DNA of 9,258 nt from Frondihabitans sp. (GCA_025464735.1 JAODMX010000080.1:1-9258), one strand, 5' to 3'; positions 1 to 8,101 are shown, counted from the stretch's first letter. The notes: a model not told the origin generated them from the letters alone. Translations and numbers: made by a program.

Positions 1-3000
1 GATCGTAGATGAGCTGCTTGAGGTCTTCGATCGAGTAGATGTCGTGGTGCGGCGGAGGGCTGATCAGCCCGACGCCGGCCGTGGAGTGGCGTGTCCGGGC
101 GATCCACGGGTAGACCTTGGCGGCGCTGAGCTGCCCGCCCTCGCCGGGCTTGGCCCCCTGAGCCATCTTCAGCTGAATGTCGGTGGCGTGCGTGAGGTAC
201 ATGCTCGTGACGCCGAAACGGCCCGAGGCGACCTGCTTGACCGCGCTGCGGCGTTCAGGATCGAGGAGACGGTCGACGTCTTCTCCGCCCTCGCCGGTGT
301 TCGACTTGGCGCCGAGGCGGTTCATGGCGATCGCCAGGTTTTCGTGCGCCTCCTTCGAGATGGAGCCGTAGCTCATCGCCCCGGTGGAGAACCTCTTGAC
401 GATTGACTCGATCGGCTCGACCTCGTCGATCGGCACGGCAGGCCGGACTCCGGTGCGCAGCGAGAAAAGACCGCGCAGGGTCATCAGCTTCTCGGCCTGG
501 TCATCGACCAGCTTGGTGTAGTCGCGGAAGATGTCGTAACGACGAGTGCGTGTCGCGTGCTGGAGGCGGAAGACCGTGTCGGGGTTGAACAGGTGCGGTG
601 GCCCCTCGCGGCGCCACTGGTACTCGCCGCCGGTCTCGAGGCGCTCGTGCACGCTCGTGGCTCCGTCGGCCGGGTACGCGCTCAGGTGACGATCGGCGTT
701 CTCGGCCGCGATGACGTCGATGCCCACTCCGCCGAGGCGCGTCGAAGTGCCGGTGAAGTAGGTGTCGATGAACTCGTGGCTGAGGCCCACGGCTTCGAAC
801 GCCTGCGCCGCCGCATACGACGACACGGTCGAGATGCCCATCTTCGACATGATCTTGAGGACACCCTTGCCGAGAGCCTTGATCACGTTCTTGACGGCCT
901 GCTCCGGCGAGATGCCGGTGATCATGCCGCTGCGGACGAGGTTCTCGCAGGTCTCCATGGCCAGGTAGGGGTTGACCGCGGAGGCGCCGTAACCGATCAG
1001 CGTCGCGACGTGGTGGACCTCGCGAACGTCCCCGGCCTCGACAATCAGACCGACCTTCATGCGGTTCTCGGTGCGGATCAGGTGGTGATGGATGGCCGCG
1101 ATCATGAGGAGCGACGGGATCGGAGCAAGATCGGCCGTGGAGTCGCGGTCGGAGAGAACGATGAACTGAGTGCCCTCCTCGATCGCCTCGTCGACCTCTC
1201 TGCAGAGGGCAGCGATGCGCTTCTCCATGGCACGGGGGCCTTTGTCGACGCGGTAGAGGCCTCTCAGCGTGGTCGTGAGGCGCGAGCTCGGCAGCGGGTC
1301 GATGTGCTGGATCTTGGCGAGCTCGTCGTTGTCGAGAACCGGGAAGTCGAGGATGACCTGGTGGGCGTGCTCGGGCGTCGCGGCAAGAAGGTTGCGCTCC
1401 GGCCCGAGTCCCACCTTCAGCGAGGTGACGACAGCCTCGCGGATGGAGTCGAGGGGCGGGTTCGTGACCTGGGCGAACTGCTGAGTGAAGTAATCGAAGA
1501 GCAGGCGTGGCCGCTCAGAAAGCACGGCGATTGGCGTGTCGCTGCCCATCGCGCCGAGGGGTTCCGCACCGGTCTTCGCCATCGGGGTCAGCAGGATCCT
1601 GACCTCCTCCTCGGTGTAGCCGAAGGTGCGTTGGCGACGGGTCACCGAAGCGGGCGTGTGCACGATGTGCTCCCGCTCGGGCAGGTCTTTGAGGTGGATG
1701 CGGCCCATTTCGAGCCACTCGCCATACTCCTCGCTCGTAGCGAGCTGCTGCTTGATCTCGTCGTCTTCGATGATTCGACCGGCCTCGGTGTCGACGAGGA
1801 ACATCTTGCCGGGGCGCAGACGGCCCTTGCGGACGATCTTCGACTGGTCGATGTCGGGCAGCACGCCGATCTCACTCGCCAGCACGACAAGACCCTCGTC
1901 CGTGACGAGGTAGCGGCCCGGGCGGAGGCCGTTGCGGTCGAGGGTTGCCCCCGCGATCGAGCCGTCGGTGAAGGTGATGGCTGCCGGGCCGTCCCACGCC
2001 TCCATGAGCATCGAGTGGTACTCGTAGAAATTGCGGAGCACGGGGTCGATGCCGACCTGGTTCTCCCACGCCTCCGGCACCATCATCATGAGGGCGTGCG
2101 GGAGCGAGCGACCGCTGAGACTCAGCAACTCGACAACCTCATCGAACGAGGCAGAGTCGCTGTTGCCGGGGCTCACGATGGGGAGGAGCGGCTTCATGTC
2201 GCCGAGCAGCTCCGACTCGAGCTGCGACTGCCGGGCGCGCATCCAGTTGCGGTTGCCGCGGACAGTGTTGATCTCGCCGTTGTGCGCGATCATGCGGAAC
2301 GGCTGCGCGGGCGGCCAGGACGGGAAGGTGTTGGTCGAGTAGCGCGAGTGGACGATCGCGAGCTTCGACATGACTCGCTCGTCGGAGAGGTCGGGGTAGA
2401 ACGGCTCGAGTTGAAGCGTCGTGACCATGCCCTTGTAGACCATGGTTCGGCTCGACAGCGAAGTGAAGTAAGAACCAAGTTCACGCTCGGCCCGCTTGCG
2501 CAACCGGAACGCGAGGCGGTCGAGGACGATGCCGGAACCGACACCGTCGACGTGTGAAGGGTCATCGCCGTGCGCGGCTGCCACGAAGAGCTGCTCGAAC
2601 GCGGGCATGGCATTGCGTGCCAGGGTGCCGAGCTCACTCGCGCGGATCGGAACGTCACGCCAGCCGAGCACTCGGAGCGACTCGGAGACCGCGATGGTCT
2701 CGATTGCGGCCTTCATCAGGTCGCGCTCTTGGCTGTCGGTCGGCAGGAAGCCGATTCCGACCGCGTAGTGGCCGGCCTGAGGCAGATCGAAGTCGACGAC
2801 CTCGCGGAAGAAGGCGTCGGGCACCTGCATGAGAATGCCGGCCCCGTCTCCGGTGCCCGCGTCGGATCCGACCGCGCCCCGGTGTTCGAGGTTGCGGAGG
2901 GCGCCGAGGGCAGCGTCGATGATGTCGTGGCCGGGCGTGCCGCGAAGGGTCGCGACCATGGCGAGGCCACAGGCATCGCGCTCCTGGGCGGGGTCGTAGA

Positions 3001-3055
3001 GACCCTGCTCGGCGGGGATGCTGCTGAATGTGTGGTGCGCTGGCGTGAGAGCCAT
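1..3055 (-). CDS. gltB: Glutamate synthase large (alpha) subunit, 3'-truncated by window edge
   Basis: Large subunit of glutamate synthase, which moves the glutamine amide nitrogen onto 2-oxoglutarate to give two glutamates; it works in the cytoplasm with a small reductase subunit, GltD. The ATG at 3055 opens a frame that stays open to position 1 (1018 codons of an expected roughly 1500). An in-frame TGA lies 12 bases upstream, so no earlier start is possible. The start [17 protein letters not shown] leads to Cys29 in [15 protein letters not shown]; in this family a short propeptide is removed to leave this Cys as the class II amidotransferase nucleophile. [16 protein letters not shown] begins near residue 257 and belongs to that domain. 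A central domain follows. The FMN/2-oxoglutarate domain shows [12 protein letters not shown] (around 893), [10 protein letters not shown] and, at the very edge, [15 protein letters not shown]. The 3Fe-4S cysteines and the C-terminal beta-helix domain lie beyond the window. It probably has its own promoter in the 219-base gap behind lgt. Confidence 0.97.
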   Translation of the reverse strand, partial: MALTPAHHTFSSIPAEQGLYDPAQERDACGLAMVATLRGTPGHDIIDAALGALRNLEHRGAVGSDAGTGDGAGILMQVPDAFFREVVDFDLPQAGHYAVGIGFLPTDSQERDLMKAAIETIAVSESLRVLGWRDVPIRASELGTLARNAMPAFEQLFVAAAHGDDPSHVDGVGSGIVLDRLAFRLRKRAERELGSYFTSLSSRTMVYKGMVTTLQLEPFYPDLSDERVMSKLAIVHSRYSTNTFPSWPPAQPFRMIAHNGEINTVRGNRNWMRARQSQLESELLGDMKPLLPIVSPGNSDSASFDEVVELLSLSGRSLPHALMMMVPEAWENQVGIDPVLRNFYEYHSMLMEAWDGPAAITFTDGSIAGATLDRNGLRPGRYLVTDEGLVVLASEIGVLPDIDQSKIVRKGRLRPGKMFLVDTEAGRIIEDDEIKQQLATSEEYGEWLEMGRIHLKDLPEREHIVHTPASVTRRQRTFGYTEEEVRILLTPMAKTGAEPLGAMGSDTPIAVLSERPRLLFDYFTQQFAQVTNPPLDSIREAVVTSLKVGLGPERNLLAATPEHAHQVILDFPVLDNDELAKIQHIDPLPSSRLTTTLRGLYRVDKGPRAMEKRIAALCREVDEAIEEGTQFIVLSDRDSTADLAPIPSLLMIAAIHHHLIRTENRMKVGLIVEAGDVREVHHVATLIGYGASAVNPYLAMETCENLVRSGMITGISPEQAVKNVIKALGKGVLKIMSKMGISTVSSYAAAQAFEAVGLSHEFIDTYFTGTSTRLGGVGIDVIAAENADRHLSAYPADGATSVHERLETGGEYQWRREGPPHLFNPDTVFRLQHATRTRRYDIFRDYTKLVDDQAEKLMTLRGLFSLRTGVRPAVPIDEVEPIESIVKRFSTGAMSYGSISKEAHENLAIAMNRLGAKSNTGEGGEDVDRLLDPERRSAVKQVASGRFGVTSMYLTHATDIQLKMAQGAKPGEGGQLSAAKVYPWIARTRHSTAGVGLISPPPHHDIYSIEDLKQLIYD

Positions 3056-3064
3056 GTCGATCCG

Positions 3065-3070
3065 TCCTCA
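3065..3070 (-). promoter_or_regulatory. gltB ribosome binding site
   Basis: Read on the minus strand this is TGAGGA, nine bases before the ATG of gltB. The TGA inside it is also an in-frame stop for gltB, so the site and the stop together fix the start at 3055. Confidence 0.7.
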
Positions 3071-3078
3071 CGAAAATG

Positions 3079-3098
3079 ACTAGTAGAGGAAAACTAGT
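3079..3098. promoter_or_regulatory. Paired ACTAGT palindromes upstream of gltB, possible operator
   Basis: Two copies of the self-complementary hexamer ACTAGT sit at 3079-3084 and 3093-3098, 14 bases apart from start to start, with an 8-base A/G-rich spacer. The right-hand copy lies 24 bases before the gltB start. They can be read as a direct repeat or as an inverted repeat, which is typical of sites for dimeric regulators and could also form a weak 6-bp hairpin in the leader. The stretch is A/T-rich compared with its surroundings, so it may also overlap the gltB core promoter. I do not recognise a known regulator site; the regulatory role is inference. Confidence 0.35.
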
Positions 3099-3130
3099 GC
3101 AGGGCGGGGCGTCTCTGGCCCGTTTCGCTT

Positions 3131-3190
3131 CCTCTCGGCAGAAAACCGAGAGGCTGTGGCAGTCGCCACCGGGCGAAGGGTCGTCGCCGG
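3131..3190 (-). promoter_or_regulatory. Three successive potential hairpins between lgt and gltB
   Basis: In minus-strand order the segments are: arms CCGGCGA and TCGCCCGG (3190-3184 and 3176-3169, one bulged base); arms GTGGC and GCCAC around a 4-base loop (3169-3156); and arms CCTCTCGG and CCGAGAGG around a 7-base loop (3153-3131). The last is the strongest, a perfect 8-bp stem. It lies 75 bases before the gltB start and 121 bases after the lgt stop. No T-run follows any stem in either direction, so this is not a classical intrinsic terminator. It could be a U-less terminator for the trp-lgt transcript, a leader element of gltB, or chance pairing in GC-rich DNA. Confidence 0.35.
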
Positions 3191-3230
3191 GTAGTCGTCG
3201 TGTACTCGTCACCTGTGTGCGGGCGAGCGA

Positions 3231-3250
3231 GGTGGTGCGGTGGTGCGGTG
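3231..3250. repeat. Short tandem repeat, 2.5 copies of GGTGGTGC
   Basis: The 8-mer GGTGGTGC occurs at 3231-3238 and 3239-3246, followed by a partial GGTG. It lies in the non-coding stretch just downstream of lgt. It is short and of low complexity, most likely replication slippage in non-coding DNA, with no evident function. Confidence 0.5.
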
Positions 3251-3274
3251 TCTCGTGGTGCTGTAGCGGAGTAG

Positions 3275-4303
3275 TTAGTGTGCTGCGGGTTCGCGTTGTG
3301 ACGCTGCTCCCGATGACACGATCTCGGCGTCGTCGTCGGCCGCCGGGTCGTCTGAAGAGTCTAGCTCAGGGTGATCGACCTCGCCGGTGATGACGGGCTC
3401 GAATCCGGCGTCGTTCGGACCGCGGCCGGGCCGGTAAGCGCTCGGCACAAGACCGGTGTGGCGGCGGCTCTGGACGGCGAAGATGGCGATACCGATGATG
3501 ACGGCAAGGAGGGCTGCCCAGACGTTCGTACGGAGACCGAAGAAGACGTCGCTGTAGTCGGTGCGAATCGACTCGAACCACATGCGCCCAACGCCGTACC
3601 AGATCAGGTAAAGAGCGAAGGTCTTGCCCCATTCGAGCTTCACGTTGCGGTTGATCAGCAGGATGACGGCCATGCCGAAGAGGTTCCAGAGGATCTCATA
3701 GGCGAACGTGGGGTGGAACAGGGTGCCGGCCGGCAGACCCACGGGGTATGCCGGATTACTGGTCTTGATCTGCAGACCCCAGGGAAGCGTCGTCGGTGTG
3801 CCGAAGAGTTCGTTGTTGAAGTAGTTGCCGAGCCGGCCGAAAGCCTGAGCGAGCATGAGCCCGGGAGCGAGGGCGTCGACGAAGACGGAGACACGGAGGC
3901 CCGTCTGACGGCAGCCGAGCCACATGCCGACGGCGCCGAAAGCGAGCGCGCCGAAAATTGCGAGACCGCCCTCCCACACGTAGAACACGGTGAGGGGATT
4001 CTTGCCCGCGCCGAAGTAGTCGTCGGTGTGCGTGATGACGTGGAAAAACCGACCGCCGACGATGCCGAAGGGCACACACCAGATCGCAAGGTCGATGATG
4101 ATCCAACGCTCCGCGCCGCGACGATTGAGGCGCACATTGGTCACCAGCACTGCCGCGATGATACCCACGAGGATGCAGAGCGCGTACATGTGGATGCGCA
4201 GGGTGAATGGGAGCGACGTGTGGAACGTGTCGTTGAACCACCCGGTGGCGTCAAAGTACTGCCAAGCGGCGGAGGGGCTTGGGATGCTCAGGGGCAACAA
4301 CAC
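3275..4303 (-). CDS. lgt: Prolipoprotein diacylglyceryl transferase
   Basis: Integral membrane enzyme that transfers diacylglycerol from phosphatidylglycerol to the lipobox cysteine of prolipoproteins, the first step of lipoprotein maturation. The 342-residue product shows a multi-helix hydrophobic body (roughly residues 35-278), GGRFFHVI at 83-90, the family signature GRLGNYFNNELFG at 156-168 and the HPTFAYE motif at 197-203. Arg240 and Glu244 in GRMWFES match the conserved Arg/Glu pair of the E. coli enzyme. At the WEGGLAIFGA motif (110-119), Phe117 stands where E. coli has His103. The last 55 or so residues are a hydrophilic, Asp/Glu-rich, probably disordered tail. The start is a GTG with AAGG (4313-4316) nine bases upstream. 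The gene lies 54 bases after trpA in the same direction, so it is probably co-transcribed with the trp genes although its enzymatic role is unrelated. Confidence 0.96.
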   Translation of the reverse strand: MLLPLSIPSPSAAWQYFDATGWFNDTFHTSLPFTLRIHMYALCILVGIIAAVLVTNVRLNRRGAERWIIIDLAIWCVPFGIVGGRFFHVITHTDDYFGAGKNPLTVFYVWEGGLAIFGALAFGAVGMWLGCRQTGLRVSVFVDALAPGLMLAQAFGRLGNYFNNELFGTPTTLPWGLQIKTSNPAYPVGLPAGTLFHPTFAYEILWNLFGMAVILLINRNVKLEWGKTFALYLIWYGVGRMWFESIRTDYSDVFFGLRTNVWAALLAVIIGIAIFAVQSRRHTGLVPSAYRPGRGPNDAGFEPVITGEVDHPELDSSDDPAADDDAEIVSSGAASQREPAAH

Positions 4304-4357
4304 GTACAGGCGCCTTTCGAAGAACGGAGAAGGTGGTGTCGGGAAGGTGAACCGACG

Positions 4358-5158
4358 CTAGGAGACTCTACTGCCCGACGCAAGGTCGGCTGCGACGCTC
4401 GCGAGACGATCGACGCCGCCTTCGGCCAGAGCACGGACGAATGCCGAGCCGATGATGGCTCCGTCGGCGTACTCGAGCACTTCGCGAACCTGCTGGCTCG
4501 TCGAGATGCCAAGGCCGACGCAGGCGTTCTCGACACCGGCCACGCGAAGCCGGGCTACGAGTGTCGCCGCAGCCGAGTCGACGTCGGACCGGGCACCGGT
4601 GATGCCCATGGTGGAGACGGCGTAAACGAACCCTCGACTCGCCTCGACCGCGGCGCGGAGGCGGACGTCGCTCGACGACGGCGCGGCAAGGAACACGCGG
4701 TCGAGGTCGGCGTTCTCCGCCGCAGCCATCCACTCGGTCGCCTCGTCTGGAATGAGGTCCGGGGTGATGAGACCTGCACCACCCGCGGCCTTGAGGTCGT
4801 CGGCGAAACGCTGAGCACCGTACTGCGAAACGGGGTTCCAGTAGGTCATCACGACCACGGGAGAGGCCACCTGCGAGGTGATCTCGGTGACGGCACCGAA
4901 GATCTGCTTCACGCGGAACCCTTCGGCGAGGGCGCGCTGTGTCGCGGCCTGGATCACCGGGCCGTCCATGACGGGGTCGGAGTAGGGCAGGCCGAGCTCG
5001 ATGACGTCGATGCCGCTGGTGGCCATGGCCACGGCGGCGTCGATACTGGTCGCGAGGTCGGGGAAGCCCACGGGGAGGTAGCCGATTACGGCTCCGGATC
5101 CGGCAGCTCGTCGCGCTGCGATCGCGGTACCGACCTTGCTGGTCGACGTGGTCTTCAC
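4358..5158 (-). CDS. trpA: Tryptophan synthase alpha subunit
   Basis: Cleaves indole-3-glycerol phosphate into indole and glyceraldehyde-3-phosphate and passes indole through a tunnel to the beta subunit. The 266-residue length is normal. The conserved stretch [17 protein letters not shown] carries Glu54 and Asp65, which match the catalytic Glu49 and Asp60 of the E. coli enzyme. Further family marks are YLPVGFPD (27-34), YWNP (106-109), STMGITGAR (182-190) and the phosphate-binding AIIGSAF (234-240). The GTG start overlaps the trpB stop by four bases (GTGA), indicating translational coupling that fits the equal amounts needed for the alpha2-beta2 complex. An in-frame alternative start is not needed, since the N-terminus has the usual length. 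Confidence 0.98.
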   Translation of the reverse strand: MKTTSTSKVGTAIAARRAAGSGAVIGYLPVGFPDLATSIDAAVAMATSGIDVIELGLPYSDPVMDGPVIQAATQRALAEGFRVKQIFGAVTEITSQVASPVVVMTYWNPVSQYGAQRFADDLKAAGGAGLITPDLIPDEATEWMAAAENADLDRVFLAAPSSSDVRLRAAVEASRGFVYAVSTMGITGARSDVDSAAATLVARLRVAGVENACVGLGISTSQQVREVLEYADGAIIGSAFVRALAEGGVDRLASVAADLASGSRVS

Positions 5159-6369
5159 AGCTGCTCAGCCCCTTCGTCGAGAATGCCGAAGTAGCGGCTG
5201 GCCGTGGCCACGTCTTTGTCACCGCGCCCGGAAAGCGACACGAGGATGGTCGTGCCGGGGCCGCGGTCGCGGCCGAGGCGCAGGGCACCCGCCAGCGCGT
5301 GCGAGGACTCGATGGCGGGGATGATGCCCTCGGTGCGAGTGAGGAGGCGGAAAGCCTCCATTGCCTCGGCGTCGGTGACCGGTTCGTAGGTGGCGCGGCC
5401 GATCTTGGCGAGCCACGCGTGCTCGGGGCCGACGCTCGGGTAGTCGAGACCGGCCGAGATCGAATGGCTCTCGATGGTCTGACCGTCTTCGTCTTGCATG
5501 AGGTAGGACTTCGTGCCCTGGAGGACTCCGGTACGGCCGAGGGAGATCGACGCCGCGTGCCTGCCGGTCTCGAGACCTTCGCCGCCGGCTTCGAAGCCGA
5601 AGAGCTCGACACCCTCGTCGTCGAGGAAGGCGTCGAAGATACCAATGGCGTTGGAGCCTCCCCCGATGCAGGCCGCAACGATGTCGGGAAGGGCCCCGGT
5701 CAGGTCGAGGACCTGCTGACGCGCTTCTTCACCAATGATCTTGTGGAAATCGCGCACCATGGTCGGGAACGGGTGCGGGCCGGCGACGGTGCCGAGCACG
5801 TAGTGCGTCGTGTCGACGCTCGAAACCCAATCGCGCAGGGCATCGTTGATCGCGTCTTTGAGCGTGCGGGAGCCCGTCTTGACCGAGATGACTTCGGCAC
5901 CCAGCAGACGCATCCTGGCCACGTTGAGGGCCTGTCGCTCGGTGTCGACCTCGCCCATGTACACGACGCATTCCATGCCGAAGAGGGCCGCGGCTGTCGC
6001 CGTTGCGACGCCGTGTTGACCGGCGCCCGTCTCGGCGATGAGGCGGGTCTTGCCGAGTTTGCGTGCCAGGAGCGCCTGACCGAGCACGTTGTTGATCTTG
6101 TGGGAGCCCGTGTGGTTGAGGTCTTCACGCTTCAGGATGATTCGGGCGCCGCCGCCGTGCTCCGCGAAACGGGGCACCTCGGTGATGATGGACGGTCGGC
6201 CGGTGTAGGTCGCGTGCAAACCCGCCAGCTCGGCTTGGAACTCCGGGTCGACCGCTGCGGCTCGGTAGGCGTCGTCGAGCTCGTCGAGGGCGGCCACGAG
6301 CGACTCGGGGACGAAACGGCCGCCGAAATCGCCGAAATAGGGACCGACCGCGTCGCGGAGCTTGGCCAT
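5155..6369 (-). CDS. trpB: Tryptophan synthase beta subunit
   Basis: Pyridoxal-phosphate enzyme that condenses indole with serine to make tryptophan. The 404 residues are full length and of the standard, trpA-partnered type. The N-terminal [14 protein letters not shown] (11-24) is diagnostic. Lys91 in HTGSHKINN binds the cofactor, and Glu113 in AETGAGQHG matches the catalytic Glu109 of E. coli. GGGSNAIG (236-243) is the phosphate loop, Asp309 lies in [12 protein letters not shown], and Ser380 in SGRGDKD is the residue expected to contact the cofactor ring nitrogen. The ATG shares one base with the trpC stop (TGATG). A strong GGAGGT at 6373-6378 inside the end of trpC supports this start, although it is only three bases from the ATG. 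The stop overlaps trpA. Confidence 0.99.
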   Translation of the reverse strand: MAKLRDAVGPYFGDFGGRFVPESLVAALDELDDAYRAAAVDPEFQAELAGLHATYTGRPSIITEVPRFAEHGGGARIILKREDLNHTGSHKINNVLGQALLARKLGKTRLIAETGAGQHGVATATAAALFGMECVVYMGEVDTERQALNVARMRLLGAEVISVKTGSRTLKDAINDALRDWVSSVDTTHYVLGTVAGPHPFPTMVRDFHKIIGEEARQQVLDLTGALPDIVAACIGGGSNAIGIFDAFLDDEGVELFGFEAGGEGLETGRHAASISLGRTGVLQGTKSYLMQDEDGQTIESHSISAGLDYPSVGPEHAWLAKIGRATYEPVTDAEAMEAFRLLTRTEGIIPAIESSHALAGALRLGRDRGPGTTILVSLSGRGDKDVATASRYFGILDEGAEQL

Positions 6370-7142
6370 CAGACCTCCAGGAACGTGTTGAGGGCGTCGA
6401 TCGGATCGCCGTGAGTGACGAGCGCCTCGCCGACGAGGACGACGTCGGCACCGGCGCGCCGGTAGTGCGCGACGTCAGCCGGCACTTTGACCGCGGACTC
6501 GGCGACGCGCACGACGCCGGAGGGGATGCTGTCGGCCAGGCTGCCGAAGAGATCTTGGTCGAGTTCGAACGTGCTGAGGTTGCGGGCGTTCACCCCGAGG
6601 ACGGTTGCGCCGGCGTCGAGCCCCCGCACCACCTCATCGGCGGAGTGCGTCTCGATGAGCGCCGTCATGCCCAGCTGGAGCACGAGCTCATGGAGCTCGA
6701 TGAGGGTGGCCTGTTCGAGACCGGCCACGATCAGCAGCACGAGGTCGGCGCCCGCGGCGCGCGCCTCGAACACCTGGTAGGGCTCGGCAATGAAGTCTTT
6801 GCGAAGAACCGGCACCTCGACGACCTCGCGAACCGCTTCGAGATCGGCGAGGGACCCCTTGAATTTGCGACCCTCGGTCAACACGCTGATGGCGCTCGCT
6901 CCCCCGGTCTCGTACGACAGGGCAAGCGATGCGGGATCGGCGATCTCCGAGAGCGCGCCGCGAGACGGGCTCGCTCGCTTCACCTCCGCGATGATTTTCA
7001 CGTGATCGGCCGGCTGGAGGGCGGCGCGAGCGTCAAGTGCGGGCTGCCGCGCGAAGGCATCGCGTTCGACGACGTCGAGGGGCCTCAGCGCGCGGCGCGC
7101 CTCAGCGTCGGCGAGAGCACCCGCGTAGAGATCGGCTAGCAC
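6369..7142 (-). CDS. trpC: Indole-3-glycerol phosphate synthase
   Basis: Closes the indole ring: converts carboxyphenylamino-deoxyribulose phosphate to indole-3-glycerol phosphate with loss of CO2 and water. The 257 residues form a single-function TIM barrel with no fused TrpF domain. All expected active-site residues are visible: Glu53 and Lys55 in [11 protein letters not shown], Lys115 in PVLRKDF, Glu164 in ALIETH, Asn185 in GVNARNL and Glu215 in [13 protein letters not shown] (235-242) is the C-terminal phosphate site. The GTG start follows directly on the TAA of the upstream small membrane-protein gene with no gap, and only a weak GAAAG-type ribosome binding site is seen, so translation probably depends on coupling. 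The product feeds trpB/trpA, which follow at once. Confidence 0.98.
   Translation of the reverse strand: MLADLYAGALADAEARRALRPLDVVERDAFARQPALDARAALQPADHVKIIAEVKRASPSRGALSEIADPASLALSYETGGASAISVLTEGRKFKGSLADLEAVREVVEVPVLRKDFIAEPYQVFEARAAGADLVLLIVAGLEQATLIELHELVLQLGMTALIETHSADEVVRGLDAGATVLGVNARNLSTFELDQDLFGSLADSIPSGVVRVAESAVKVPADVAHYRRAGADVVLVGEALVTHGDPIDALNTFLEV
6373..6378 (-). promoter_or_regulatory. trpB ribosome binding site with short spacing
   Basis: GGAGGT on the minus strand is the strongest ribosome binding site in the window and lies within the last codons of trpC. Only CTG separates it from the ATG of trpB, which is shorter than the usual five to nine bases. No other in-frame ATG or GTG lies nearby, and the homology at residue 11 onward supports this start. 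Ribosomes ending trpC can re-initiate here directly. Confidence 0.6.
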
Positions 7143-7424
7143 TTAGCTGTGCGCTTTCGGCACGTAGCGGTGACCGCCCACGCCGTACCCCAAGCGCTTG
7201 AGGACCCAGCCAGCGGCGAGACCGACGAAGAGGATCACGACGGAGATCCACACCAAGATCGGCAGACTGAAGCAGAAAGCGACCGTACCGAGGGCGAATG
7301 CCACCAGCATGATGATTACGGCGGTCCATGCCGCGGGCGAGTTGCCATGGTTCTCGCCGGGATCGACGCCGACCAGGCTCGACGCCGTACTGGGGGTCGA
7401 TGGTCTCGGGGACTGCGTGCTCAC
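7143..7424 (-). CDS. HGxxPAAW-type small membrane protein of the trp operon
   Basis: A 93-residue protein of unknown function. The first 25 residues are polar and rich in Ser, Thr and Pro. The motif HGNSPAAW (26-33) matches the actinobacterial HGxxPAAW family, after which come two predicted membrane helices (about 34-53 and 55-75) joined by a very short turn, then a conserved-looking basic tail LKRLGYGVGGHRYVPK. The start is a GTG with AAGGAG at 7429-7434, four bases away. Members of this family are, from general knowledge, commonly found immediately before trpC in actinobacteria, and here the stop codon abuts the trpC start. No enzymatic motif is visible. Assignment to the family is secure from the motif and place; any role in tryptophan metabolism or transport is speculation. 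Confidence 0.9.
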   Translation of the reverse strand: MSTQSPRPSTPSTASSLVGVDPGENHGNSPAAWTAVIIMLVAFALGTVAFCFSLPILVWISVVILFVGLAAGWVLKRLGYGVGGHRYVPKAHS

Positions 7425-7458
7425 GGTGCTCCTTGAAGTGCTGGGGTGTTGCCCAAGT

Positions 7459-8067
7459 CTATCGGTTGTCGTCCTCGGTCTCGGCGGTCGGGTCGGATCC
7501 CGTTGTCAACGTGTCCCATGCGACGACAGGATCTGTCGGGGCGTCGGGATCGACGATCCGAACGGCTTGGTACCGACGGGTGCCGACCGGCCAGTTCTTC
7601 GACGTCACGATGACGGCGACGCCGAGAACAGCCATCGCGACACCGGTTACGAGGGCGACGAAGGGCCATGCCGTGACCGAGTGTGACAGAACGATAGTGC
7701 GGACCGACTCGGATCCGTCGACTCCGGTGACCGTGGTGATGGCACTCTGCGCGGCCTTGACGGGATCGGTGATCGTGACGAGCGATGAGGCGACGACGCA
7801 GATGCCCAGGATCACTTCGAGGGCTCCCAACACCACTCGGAAGCCTCGGCCGGCGATGGTGATCGCTCCGAAAAGTGCGAGCCCCGCGAAGGCGAGGGCC
7901 GACAGCGCGGGCGCCGCCACGCTTCCGGAAGCCGGGACGTTGACCGTACCGCCCTGAGGCGACGACGCGTGGATCTGGATCCAGGTCTGCGTGTACGCCA
8001 GCAGCGCGATTCCCGCCAGAGCGAGACCGATCACGATCGTATAGAACTTCAGTCGGCGGGAATTCAT
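7459..8067 (-). CDS. Trp biosynthesis-associated membrane protein (TIGR02234-like)
   Basis: A 202-residue protein with four predicted membrane helices, at about 10-26, 51-72, 78-99 and 133-155, and a hydrophilic acidic tail ending DPTAETEDDNR. The first loop carries TQTWIQ after helix 1. Topology, size and place directly behind trpE match the actinobacterial family described as Trp biosynthesis-associated transmembrane protein; I assign it on those grounds, not on a catalytic motif. The start is the ATG at 8067, preceded by a weak GAGAG, 34 bases after the trpE stop. The same frame is open much further upstream, into trpE, but that part is a high-GC shadow without membrane character or a start signal. 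The next gene begins 34 bases downstream. Its function is not established; the context suggests a role tied to tryptophan or its precursors at the membrane. Confidence 0.88.
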   Translation of the reverse strand: MNSRRLKFYTIVIGLALAGIALLAYTQTWIQIHASSPQGGTVNVPASGSVAAPALSALAFAGLALFGAITIAGRGFRVVLGALEVILGICVVASSLVTITDPVKAAQSAITTVTGVDGSESVRTIVLSHSVTAWPFVALVTGVAMAVLGVAVIVTSKNWPVGTRRYQAVRIVDPDAPTDPVVAWDTLTTGSDPTAETEDDNR

Positions 8068-8101
8068 GAAGTGCGGCTCTCTCGGTGCATGTCGGGAACG
8101 C

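Larger units (their letters stand above)
3056..3274. other. Intergenic region between lgt and gltB
   Basis: This 219-base stretch is the only sizeable gap in the window. It should contain the end of the trp-lgt transcript and the gltB promoter. I see the tandem 8-mer next to lgt, then the hairpins, then the ACTAGT pair and the ribosome binding site next to gltB. I could not pick out a convincing -35/-10 pair; TAGTTT and TACTAG on the minus strand near 3080-3097 are possible -10 elements, but neither has a good -35 at the right distance. Open frames crossing the region in either direction have no recognisable product and no supporting start signals. Confidence 0.7.

Noticed and set aside
1..13. 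Adapter at the left end as well
   Set aside because: The first bases translate on the minus strand as [18 protein letters not shown] GltB sequence up to the edge, so the left end is genuine coding DNA.
557..2557. A 666-codon open frame on the plus strand opposite gltB
   Set aside because: It is the antisense shadow of gltB, kept open by GC-rich codon use. The product is rich in Asp, Arg, Val and His with no recognisable domain, while the minus strand encodes unmistakable GltB.
3121..3135. A GAAAC half-site on the minus strand, reminiscent of actinobacterial GlnR boxes, upstream of gltB
   Set aside because: The expected partner half (GTnAC six bases away) is absent, so this is no more than a chance pentamer.
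3131..3153. Classical rho-independent terminator for lgt
   Set aside because: The stem is good, but no T-run follows on the minus strand (AAGCGAAACG instead) and it is 121 bases beyond the lgt stop; kept only as a structural element of unknown role.
2655..3212. A 185-codon minus-strand frame starting in the lgt-gltB gap
   Set aside because: It overlaps the first 400 bases of gltB in another frame and is Arg/His/Pro-rich without any motif. It also covers the hairpin and ACTAGT region, which looks non-coding.
3371..5194. A 607-codon open frame on the plus strand opposite lgt and trpA
   Set aside because: Antisense to two clearly recognised genes and running across the gap between them; its composition is low-complexity (Gly, Asp, Glu, Arg) and no family motif is visible.
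5299..7139. Plus-strand open frames of 371 and 242 codons opposite trpB and trpC
   Set aside because: They mirror trpB and trpC with the usual shadow composition and lack credible ribosome binding sites or domains.
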